A program made the position numbers and the translations under genes. Shown here one piece after another: positions 1 to 5,630 of a stretch of DNA of 5,630 nt (position 1 is its first letter; each line of letters begins with the position of its first letter). Below the pieces are notes generated by a model that was not told where the DNA came from, searched no databases, and saw only the letters and a list, made by a program, of their open reading frames with translations. This stretch comes from Acidobacteriaceae bacterium (lineage in GTDB: Bacteria > Acidobacteriota > Terriglobia > Terriglobales > Acidobacteriaceae), in assembly GCA_003132825.1 (NCBI GenBank), contig PKYX01000281.1, positions 5,575 through 11,204 on the forward strand, in the 5' to 3' direction.

Positions 1-1
1 C

Positions 2-1912
2 GATGGCATCGGGTACACCATGATTGGCGTCATGCCGGCGAAGTTCGATCCCATCCAGAACGGCGAGGAGTTGTGGGTACCCATCGCCTTCACTCCGGAG
101 CGCAAGGCACAGCATGACGAGCATTCTTTTCTGGTGGTGGGCCGCCTGAAGCCGGGAGTCTCGGTAGCACAGGCACAATCGGAGATGGATGCTGTCGCTC
201 ATCAGGAAGCGCTGAAATATCCGCAGGAGGATGGCGATCGCGGTGCCGACGTGTCGCGATTGGATAACGTCTTATTGAGTTCATACCGGCCGGGTCTCTA
301 CATGTTGCTGGGGGCTGTTGGTTTTGTGCTGCTGATCGCATGTGCCAACATCGGCAACCTGCAGCTGGTGCGATCGCGGGTACGAAGCAAGGAGACCGCG
401 ATTCGCTCTGCGTTGGGCGCCTCGCCACGACGACTGCTCCAGCAGTTGACCGTCGAAAGCATGGTACTGGCGTCGGTGGGCGGATGCGTTGGACTGGCTA
501 CGGCATATTGTGGGCTGCGATGGTTGGTAAGAGTGGCTCCCGGCATACCCCGGCTTGACGAAGCTAGAGTCGATGGATGGGCCGTGGCATTCACGTTTGC
601 CGCGACCCTGTTGAGCGTAATTCTGTTCGGGTCGTGGGCGGCTCTACGCGCCGCGTTCTCGGATGCCGGCCGGGCTCTCACCGAGCGAGGCTCAGGGGTG
701 GCCTCCCGCGACCGCGTACGCAACGCCCTCGTGGTGTCCGAAGTTGGGTTGGCGCTCATGCTGCTGGCCGGAGCCGGGTTGCTCATCCGCAGCGCCTGGT
801 TCGTGAGCAAAGTCAATGTTGGTTTTGACCGTAGTCACTTGCTCATCGCTCGCGTCTCGTTGCCTCGAGATCGATACGGCAGTGCAGAAGATTCCAAAAA
901 CGCGTTTCGCAGAATCCTAGAAGAGACTGAAGGCTTGCCCGGGGTCGGTACGGCTGCGCTAGTTTCAAACGTTCCTCTCAAAGGAGCTAGCACGAATGGC
1001 CTCGTGCCCGAAGGCAGGCCGCTGGGAGAAAGCTCAGCCATAAACAGCCGCTTCAATCTGGTTTCGCCCAATTACTTCCATGCCCTGCGTGTCCCTCTTA
1101 AAAGGGGACGGACTTTCGTAGAGGGGGACCGTGCTGGCGCGCCGAAAGTAATGCTTATCAGCGAGACGCTGGCCCGCGCGGCATTTGCCGGGCAAGATCC
1201 GATCGGTAAACGCATCGCGTGTTGCGAAGCCGGTCCGGACGGGAAACCCGACTGGAAGGAAGTGATCGGGGTTGTAGGCGATGTACACGCCTGGCGACTC
1301 GATCAAGACGTGCAGCCGGAATTCTATCTACCGATGGCGCAAGCGCCTCCAGCCTCCTGGGACTGGATTCAGCGCTCGATGGATATCGTGGTACGCAGCA
1401 CTGTCGAGCCTGGCGCCCTAACCAATTCCATTCGACAGGCGGTGCTGAAGGTGGATGCCACAGTTCCCGGGTACGACATTGAAACTATGGATCAGTTGAT
1501 CGCTGGCTCACTGGAACAATCGCGCTTCAATATGTTCCTGATGTCTGTGTTCGCCGGCGTAGCGCTGCTGTTGGCCGCAGTCGGAATCTACGGCGTGCTT
1601 TCCTACCTGGTTGCGCAACGCACGCACGAGATCGGAATCCGCATGGCCCTCGGTGCACAGCGAGGAGATGTATTGCGGCTGGTGATTGAGCAGGGGATGA
1701 GACTGACCCTACTTGGTATTTCGCTCGGCCTTGCTGGCGCGTTGTCGACATTCCGCATGCTTACCAGCCTTCTGTTCGGAATCAAGGCTACCGATTTCAC
1801 CACCATGACGGCTGTCTCATGTCTGCTGATTGCTGTGGCGTTCTGGGCCAGCTACATTCCAGCGCGCCGTGCGGCGAAGCTCGATCCCATGGTGGCGCTG
1901 CGCTACGAATAG
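2..1912 (+). CDS. ADOP-type ABC transporter permease (MacB/FtsX family), 5'-truncated by window edge
   Basis: This is the C-terminal 636 residues of an inner-membrane permease of the MacB/FtsX superfamily, in the duplicated form called ADOP. The frame is open to the left edge (DGIGYT precedes the ATG at 20), and the first residues match the interior family motif YTMIGVMPAKF, so the ATG at 20 is not the start. Numbering from that codon: residues 1-60 end the first periplasmic MacB-like domain; 93-215 form the first FtsX domain (LLIACANIGNLQLV, then AIRSALGAS); 231-260 (RDRVRNALVVSE) lead into the second membrane segment; 265-495 form a second periplasmic domain; 503-630 form the second FtsX domain (VGIYGVLSYLVAQRTHEIGI, RMALGA, ending PARRAAKLDPMVALRYE). 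Complete members are usually about 800-900 residues, so roughly 170-250 are missing. No ATP-binding subunit gene follows, as is common for these 'orphan' permeases. The substrate is unknown; macrolide export annotations for this family are not safe. The reading frame is intact. Confidence 0.93.
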   Translation, partial: DGIGYTMIGVMPAKFDPIQNGEELWVPIAFTPERKAQHDEHSFLVVGRLKPGVSVAQAQSEMDAVAHQEALKYPQEDGDRGADVSRLDNVLLSSYRPGLYMLLGAVGFVLLIACANIGNLQLVRSRVRSKETAIRSALGASPRRLLQQLTVESMVLASVGGCVGLATAYCGLRWLVRVAPGIPRLDEARVDGWAVAFTFAATLLSVILFGSWAALRAAFSDAGRALTERGSGVASRDRVRNALVVSEVGLALMLLAGAGLLIRSAWFVSKVNVGFDRSHLLIARVSLPRDRYGSAEDSKNAFRRILEETEGLPGVGTAALVSNVPLKGASTNGLVPEGRPLGESSAINSRFNLVSPNYFHALRVPLKRGRTFVEGDRAGAPKVMLISETLARAAFAGQDPIGKRIACCEAGPDGKPDWKEVIGVVGDVHAWRLDQDVQPEFYLPMAQAPPASWDWIQRSMDIVVRSTVEPGALTNSIRQAVLKVDATVPGYDIETMDQLIAGSLEQSRFNMFLMSVFAGVALLLAAVGIYGVLSYLVAQRTHEIGIRMALGAQRGDVLRLVIEQGMRLTLLGISLGLAGALSTFRMLTSLLFGIKATDFTTMTAVSCLLIAVAFWASYIPARRAAKLDPMVALRYE

Positions 1913-2380
1913 CAAAGCAGCGCATTTTGCCCTTAGTTGGCGGGCAGGACGACACAGAAAATCTAAAGCAAGACTCCCACAACCAACATTTCCGAAGTCG
2001 AGCTCGCGCACCGTTTCTTCTTCAGTGATCTGTGCAGGGCAGGGAGATTGTTCTTTCATCGGTTGCGCCGTCTGAATCGTGCCCTTGACTGGCGAACCGA
2101 GTACCTGGGCGAACTTGAACTCGGACGGGACTGACTTGGACATCAAGCAACCGGAATCGGCCTCTCGGCTGTTGACCCACCGATTCTGACTGCGCCGTGT
2201 ACTTGATCTCTGCCCTTTGTCGGCCTCTGCTATAGCGTCGCGGTCGGGTGTTCGGTGACTTGCTGTCCGCGATCAATTCGCCCTTGTTTCTAGTGGTTTT
2301 CGCACCCTTGATTTCGTGGGCCCCGGTTCGGCTCGGACGCAATCGTTGCGACTGCGCATGGGAAAGTTCATACTTCGAAC
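1913..2380. other. Intergenic region without a convincing gene
   Basis: These 468 bases separate the permease gene from the small membrane protein gene. The plus-strand frames are short, lack recognisable domains and mostly continue out-of-frame shadows of the permease gene. A minus-strand frame starts at 2146 and runs back into the permease gene, but has no clear ribosome binding site and no recognised family. A short inverted repeat (TGCCC 1928-1932, GGGCA 1942-1946) follows the permease stop, but no T-run follows it, so it is not a convincing terminator. I see no tRNA, insertion-sequence ends or repeat array. It may carry the promoter of the small gene at 2381. Confidence 0.6.
2228..2236 (+). 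promoter_or_regulatory. Possible extended -10 promoter element upstream of the small membrane protein gene
   Basis: TGCTATAGC fits an extended -10 element (TGn followed by TATAGC, four of six matches to TATAAT). There is no good -35 hexamer 16-18 bases upstream; the nearest TTGATC (2203-2208) lies 22 bases away, which is too far. If used, it would give a leader of roughly 140 bases before the ATG at 2381. It is a pattern match only, and chance occurrence is quite likely. Confidence 0.2.
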
Positions 2381-2584
2381 ATGACACTCAAAAATGCGGC
2401 ACTGCTGGCACTGGTTGGAACGATTCTGATAACCGCTTTCCTAGTGTGGACATTCGTCTTCGATGTCATCAATGTCCTGCGCGGCGTGCTTGCTGCGGAC
2501 GTCCTGTTCTCGTCATTCATCTACGCATTTGGTTGCTTCTGCGTGGCTCTGTTCTTTTACGTGTTTCATCGAGTGCAGTCATGA
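2381..2584 (+). CDS. Small protein with two predicted membrane spans, function unknown
   Basis: This encodes 67 residues. Two hydrophobic segments are visible: residues about 6-29 (from AALLALVGTILITAFLVW) and about 39-61 (VLFSSFIYAFGCFCVALFFY), joined by a short polar link containing NVLRG. The protein begins MTLKNA and ends FHRVQS, so both tails are short; the positive charges (Lys4, and Arg and His near the C-terminus) are compatible with both ends facing the cytoplasm. The hydrophobic pattern is sustained over almost the whole frame while the overlapping frames look random, which is the main reason to call it a gene. The ATG at 2381 is the only sensible start, but no strong Shine-Dalgarno sequence sits in front; GGAAAG at 2361-2366 is 14 bases away. 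From memory, similar short hypothetical membrane proteins occur in Acidobacteriota, but I cannot name a family. It stands alone, with gaps of several hundred bases on both sides. Confidence 0.68.
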   Translation: MTLKNAALLALVGTILITAFLVWTFVFDVINVLRGVLAADVLFSSFIYAFGCFCVALFFYVFHRVQS

Positions 2585-2944
2585 GCACAGCGGGAGGGTA
2601 GGGGAAGGTGCCAGGAAAGGTAATATAGTGTTTTCGCTTCTTGTCCTCTCGACGGTATCAGGTTTCACCCTCGCGCCCAATGGCCAAGCAAGGAGAATTT
2701 GGATTAGCTCAACTTCTGGGCACTCATTGAAATGATCTGAGCACGTGTGCCAGGGGTTCTGACTGACGAAAACGCTAGCACACTGAAGTTGGCGAAGCTT
2801 GGTCAGACGGCTGAAGGTGAATACAAGGGTACGCGCTTGATCGCGGATCAGTTTATTGCGAGCTTTGTCGACTCCGGAAACGCACTTATGTTCGACCGTC
2901 GTCCCCTCGAGTATCCGCTGCTCTCGGTACCACCGCATCTCCGC
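2585..2944. other. Intergenic region or 5' leader before the TPR protein gene
   Basis: These 360 bases hold no recognisable gene. The frame of the downstream TPR gene is open from 2741 (after TGA at 2738-2740) and offers a GTG at 2747 and an ATG at 2888, but the resulting 66-residue extension has no known domain and would bury the signal peptide. I see no terminator hairpin with a T-run after the small gene. TATAGT at 2624-2629 resembles a -10 box but lacks a -35 partner. Confidence 0.55.
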
Positions 2945-4666
2945 ATGGTCATATGTAACTGGAGCCGTCTGGCGTTGCTTTTTGCCGCGATGTTGAGCTT
3001 GCCCACGCCGCCGTCACTAGCCCAGGGCGCTCCCCCGCAGCAGGGCGCCCAGGTCGAGGGCATTGTGCGGGATTCGACAGGAAAGCCGGTTGCGGAGGCT
3101 TCGGTGCGGCTTCAGGAAGAGGGTCGTTCGAATTCTGCTGAGACCAAAACAAACGTGGACGGAGCCTTTGTGTTTTTGGCGGTTAGCGCCGGCACGTACT
3201 CGGTGAGGCTCGAGAAATCCGGCTTTCGCGACGCGATCGAGGATTCGATAAAGTTAACTGCAGCAGAAAAGAAGCATTACGACTTTGTCCTTCGAACGTC
3301 CGAAGTATCTGCTCCTCTTTCGTCAACCGCATCCTCGTCCTCGCTGGCCGCAATACAGCTTGACGATAGGCCTAACTTCACGGTAGCGGGCATTACCGAT
3401 TCGACCGGCGCTGGCGGCCATGGATCAGAAACTCGTATGCGAACCGGCGAGGCGCTTGCGAAAGAAACCTTGAGCCTTGAGTCTGGTGAATCCAGGGAAG
3501 TCCCAACCGCGGCTCCAAAGGCGGGAGCGGTTGGTCACGAAACGCATGCGTCTGAGAGTGTGCTGCGCGCGGCTTTGCTTCAGAATCCGCGGGGCGCGGA
3601 AGCAAATCACAGGCTGGGCGAGACTTACTTCCACTCGGAAAGATATTGCGAGGCCATTCCTCTCCTGGAAACCGCTTATCAGGTCGATCCCGGAGATCAT
3701 CTAAACGCCTTCGATCTGGCGCTGGCCTTGCAGGCCTGCGGAGAGTTAGCACAAGCTCGCGAGCAAGTGGTTCAAATGCTGGCGCAGGAGAAAGCGCTGG
3801 GCAAGAAAGATGAAGCGGATCTGCGTCGCTTGCTGGGTGATCTCGACGAGAAGCTGGAGGATCCGCTGGGGGCGGTGCGCGAGTATGAGCATGCCGCCGG
3901 CCTGGATGCAACTGAGCTAAATTATTTTGCGTGGGGAACGGAACTGCTTCTCCACAGAGCTGCTGGCCCGGCCATGGAAGTGTTTGGCCGGGGCGTTCGC
4001 CTGCATCCGGACTCGGCCAGGTTGCTGGCTGGGTTGGGTGCGGCTCTTTATACGAGCGGCTCTGCGGATGAAGCGGCCCAACGCTTGTGCGAAGCTTCCG
4101 ATCTCGAGCCGGCAAGTCCCGCTCCTTACCTTTTTCTCGGCCAGATGCAGGCTGGGGACCCCGCGCCGCCGCCCTGCGTCGAGCAAAAGCTCGCGCGCTT
4201 TGCCCAAGATCAACCTGAAAACGCTCTCGCGAACTATTACTATGGCGTGGCCCTTTGGAAGCGAGACCAAGGATCGGAGAATTCAGAATCGCTAGAGCGC
4301 GCCGAAGCCCTATTGAAGAAAGCGTCTGCGATCGATCCCAAGCTCGACGCGGCGTATTTGCAACTTGGCAATTTGTATTTTGCGCGTGCAGCTTTCCAGG
4401 AAGCCCTGGCCGCTTACCAGAAGGCGGTCGCGGCAAATCCTCTTGGCAGCGAGGCTCACTATCGGCTTGGCCTGACATATAAGCGGATTGGGGAGAATGC
4501 CAAGGCGCAGCGCGAAATCGAGGAGTACAAACAGCTCGAGAAGACGGAAGCCGCCACAATCGAGCGGCAAAGGCGAGAACTTCGGCAATTCCTCTTCGTT
4601 CTGCAAGACCAGCCATCTGTTTCCCATTCGACATCGGATCCGCTTTCGCCATCCGTTTCAAAATAG
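2945..4666 (+). CDS. Exported TPR-repeat protein with N-terminal carboxypeptidase-regulatory-like domain
   Basis: The product has 573 residues from the ATG at 2945. That start is chosen because it is followed at once by a signal peptide: Arg8, a hydrophobic core (LALLFAAMLSL), and a likely cleavage after SLA at residue 26. There is no lipobox. In-frame upstream starts (GTG 2747, ATG 2888) are possible but would hide this signal, and none of the three has a good ribosome binding site. Residues 37-120 form a carboxypeptidase-regulatory-like beta domain (VEGIVRDSTGKPVAEASVRL, TNVDGAFVF, GTYSVRLEKSGF). Residues about 121-200 are a Ser/Thr-rich linker. About nine TPR units span 218-536, for example ANHRLGETYFHSERYCEAI at the first and AYLQLGNLYFARAAFQEAL at the eighth; the seventh is enlarged to about 42 residues. 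A charged segment (ERQRRELRQFL) and a Ser-rich tail close the protein. TPRs bind proteins, so a periplasmic scaffold is inferred; no catalytic motif is visible. The partner is unknown. Confidence 0.9.
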   Translation: MVICNWSRLALLFAAMLSLPTPPSLAQGAPPQQGAQVEGIVRDSTGKPVAEASVRLQEEGRSNSAETKTNVDGAFVFLAVSAGTYSVRLEKSGFRDAIEDSIKLTAAEKKHYDFVLRTSEVSAPLSSTASSSSLAAIQLDDRPNFTVAGITDSTGAGGHGSETRMRTGEALAKETLSLESGESREVPTAAPKAGAVGHETHASESVLRAALLQNPRGAEANHRLGETYFHSERYCEAIPLLETAYQVDPGDHLNAFDLALALQACGELAQAREQVVQMLAQEKALGKKDEADLRRLLGDLDEKLEDPLGAVREYEHAAGLDATELNYFAWGTELLLHRAAGPAMEVFGRGVRLHPDSARLLAGLGAALYTSGSADEAAQRLCEASDLEPASPAPYLFLGQMQAGDPAPPPCVEQKLARFAQDQPENALANYYYGVALWKRDQGSENSESLERAEALLKKASAIDPKLDAAYLQLGNLYFARAAFQEALAAYQKAVAANPLGSEAHYRLGLTYKRIGENAKAQREIEEYKQLEKTEAATIERQRRELRQFLFVLQDQPSVSHSTSDPLSPSVSK

Positions 4667-4695
4667 CGTGTCCCCACGGTTTGCTTGCAAAGCTG

Positions 4696-4720
4696 CGATC
4701 CGCGGCCCCCGGCTGGATCG
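4696..4720. repeat. Short inverted repeat between the TPR and GH97 genes
   Basis: CGATCC (4696-4701) and GGATCG (4715-4720) are perfect inverted copies separated by 13 GC-rich bases. The repeat lies 30 bases after the TPR gene stop. It could form a weak hairpin ending that transcript, but no T-run follows (the next bases are AAATGATTTG), so a typical intrinsic terminator is not supported. It could equally be a chance repeat. Confidence 0.25.
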
Positions 4721-4727
4721 AAATGAT

Positions 4728-4757
4728 TTGAATTGCGGCCGTCGGCGCGAGTAACAT
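4728..4757 (+). promoter_or_regulatory. Candidate sigma70-like promoter for the GH97 gene
   Basis: TTGAAT (4728-4733) and TAACAT (4752-4757) are separated by 18 bases; each matches its consensus hexamer at four of six positions. Transcription would begin near 4764, leaving a leader of about 40 bases that contains the strong ribosome binding site. The location, in the only gap before a gene with its own strong translation signal, makes it plausible, but it is a visual match only. Confidence 0.3.
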
Positions 4758-4787
4758 TCCCTTCCCGTATGGAACAACGTAACGGCT

Positions 4788-4797
4788 AGGAGAGGTG
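4788..4797 (+). promoter_or_regulatory. Strong Shine-Dalgarno sequence of the GH97 gene
   Basis: AGGAGAGGTG contains AGGAG and GAGGTG, both complementary to the 16S rRNA 3' end, and lies 5 bases (9 from its AGGAG core) before the ATG at 4803. It fixes the start of the GH97 gene and is clearly stronger than anything in front of the other two starts in this window. Confidence 0.85.
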
Positions 4798-4802
4798 ATT
4801 CC

Positions 4803-5630
4803 ATGAAAACGCTCCATTCTGTGCTGCTATCCCTGCTGTTCGTCGCTGTCCTCGTCGAAAATGCAGCTGCACAATCCAGCTACGACTTGCGTTCGCCAGA
4901 CGGGCGAATCGAAATCAGAATTCGCACCGCAGGACAGATACGGTACGACATCGTCCTGAAGGGTCGGGCGGTGCTCGAGAATTGCACGCTTTCTCTCGAC
5001 GTGGAGCATAAGAAACTGGGCGCGCAGCCGAGGGTGCTTGATGCCCAGGAGCGCTCCACCGATCAGGTTGTGGAACCTGTGGTCCGGCAGAAGTTCGCGA
5101 AAATTCGCGACCACTACAACGAACTGCGGCTGACCATGGAAGGCGGATATGCAGTCGTGTTCCGGGCCTACAACGAGGGTGCGGCTTACCGTTTCGAAAC
5201 CTCGACGCCGCAGGAACAGTTGAAGATCTACGGTGAAGAATCGGCCTTTAATTTCCCAGCGAACTTCGTAGTCTATTACCCGCAGGAAGACAGCTTTTTC
5301 TCGCACAACGAACGCAAGTACCTTCCCCAGCACCTAAGTGAAATTGCTCCGGCGTTCCTGGCGACGCTGCCCGCGGTCGTGGACGTCGGAGACGGCGCAA
5401 AGGTCGCGATCGCGGAATCAGACCTGGACGATTACCCCGGCCTCTGGCTGAAGGGCACGAGCGGAAATGGCCTGGCGGCAACGTTCCCTCCTTACCCGCT
5501 GAAGGAAAGTCTGACGGGAGATCGCGACTACAAAGTGGTTGAGAGCGCCGACTACATTGCCGTTACCGCTGGGACCCGCACTTTCCCCTGGCGCGTGATT
5601 GGCATTGCCGACCGTGATGGCGACCTGCTC
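4803..5630 (+). CDS. Glycoside hydrolase family 97 protein (secreted alpha-glycosidase), 3'-truncated by window edge
   Basis: The first 276 residues of a GH97 enzyme are present and the frame runs off the right edge. GH97 members, including SusB of Bacteroides, hydrolyse alpha-glucosidic or alpha-galactosidic bonds. Residues 1-23 are a signal peptide (MKTLHSVLLSLLFVAVLV, cleavage after AAA), so the enzyme acts in the periplasm or outside. The rest matches the N-terminal beta-sandwich domain: YDLRSPDGRIEIRI from 27, YNELRLTMEGGYAVVFRAYN followed by EGAAYRFET around 102-135, and VAIAESDLDDYPGLWL around 202-217, then PWRVIGIADRDGDLL at the edge, where this domain leads towards the TIM barrel. 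Glu205 in AESDLDDYPG may be the N-domain calcium ligand known in SusB, by motif position only. The catalytic residues lie in the missing part, so inverting alpha-glucosidase and retaining alpha-galactosidase types cannot be separated. Complete members have about 640-700 residues. The start is secure, with a strong ribosome binding site. No sus-like transporter or other carbohydrate gene is visible nearby. Confidence 0.93.
   Translation, partial: MKTLHSVLLSLLFVAVLVENAAAQSSYDLRSPDGRIEIRIRTAGQIRYDIVLKGRAVLENCTLSLDVEHKKLGAQPRVLDAQERSTDQVVEPVVRQKFAKIRDHYNELRLTMEGGYAVVFRAYNEGAAYRFETSTPQEQLKIYGEESAFNFPANFVVYYPQEDSFFSHNERKYLPQHLSEIAPAFLATLPAVVDVGDGAKVAIAESDLDDYPGLWLKGTSGNGLAATFPPYPLKESLTGDRDYKVVESADYIAVTAGTRTFPWRVIGIADRDGDLL

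Noticed and set aside
1817..1912. Continuation of the minus-strand frame from 2146 into the permease gene
   Set aside because: The overlapping bases encode the conserved ADOP C-terminus (PARRAAKLDPMVALRYE), which fully explains the sequence there.
1928..1946. TGCCC and GGGCA inverted repeat just after the permease stop, as a terminator
   Set aside because: The stem is only 5 base pairs with a 9-base loop, and no T-run follows on either strand.
2248..2601. Plus-strand frame of 117 codons overlapping the small membrane protein gene
   Set aside because: Its translation is rich in Cys, Arg and Ser with no recognisable pattern, while the other frame over the same bases gives a coherent two-span membrane protein.
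2463..2735. Plus-strand frame of 90 codons with a hydrophobic stretch near VFSLLVLSTVSGF
   Set aside because: It starts inside the small membrane protein gene in another frame, lacks a ribosome binding site and has no family resemblance.
2838..2850. TGATC-GCG-GATCA palindrome upstream of the TPR gene as an operator
   Set aside because: Five-base arms built around GATC are common by chance, and no promoter elements lie beside it.
2579..2938. Minus-strand frame of 119 codons in the gap before the TPR gene
   Set aside because: No domain, signal peptide or ribosome binding site is visible, and the composition looks random. Weak evidence only; not listed as a gene.
3393..4817. Minus-strand open frame of 474 codons opposite the TPR gene
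   Set aside because: It is an antisense shadow of a GC-rich real gene: the translation is rich in Arg, Pro and Ser with no domain, while the plus strand shows clear TPR repeats over the same bases.

Overview
The window looks like chromosomal DNA from an Acidobacteriota bacterium (Terriglobia/Koribacter-like). This rests on three things: a long MacB/FtsX-type permease of the duplicated 'ADOP' kind that is greatly expanded in that phylum, a secreted protein joining a carboxypeptidase-regulatory-like domain to TPR repeats, and a glycoside hydrolase family 97 enzyme, all in moderately GC-rich DNA. The assignment is inferred from gene families; no rRNA or other marker gene is present.

Layout, with all supported genes on the + strand. 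(1) Positions 2-1912 hold the 3' part of an ADOP permease gene whose 5' end lies left of the window. (2) Positions 1913-2380 hold no convincing gene; they contain a possible extended -10 promoter element and a weak minus-strand reading frame. (3) Positions 2381-2584 encode a small protein of 67 residues with two membrane spans. (4) Positions 2585-2944 are probably an intergenic region or 5' leader; the last 66 codons are open in frame with the next gene. (5) Positions 2945-4666 encode an exported protein of 573 residues with a signal peptide, one carboxypeptidase-regulatory-like beta domain, a Ser/Thr-rich linker and about nine TPR units. (6) Positions 4667-4802 are a 136-base gap with a weak inverted repeat, a plausible sigma70-like promoter and a strong ribosome binding site. 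(7) Positions 4803-5630 encode the first 276 residues of a secreted GH97 glycosidase that runs off the right edge.

The genes share orientation, but the gaps (about 468, 360 and 136 bases) argue against one tight operon. A common theme is the cell envelope: an inner-membrane permease, a small membrane protein, and two exported proteins. The TPR protein could be a periplasmic scaffold and the GH97 enzyme a periplasmic alpha-glycosidase, but nothing in the sequence links them functionally. I see no mobile element, CRISPR array, tRNA, rRNA or defence system. The window reads as ordinary acidobacterial chromosome; the less described items are the small membrane protein and the cysteine-bearing TPR protein.
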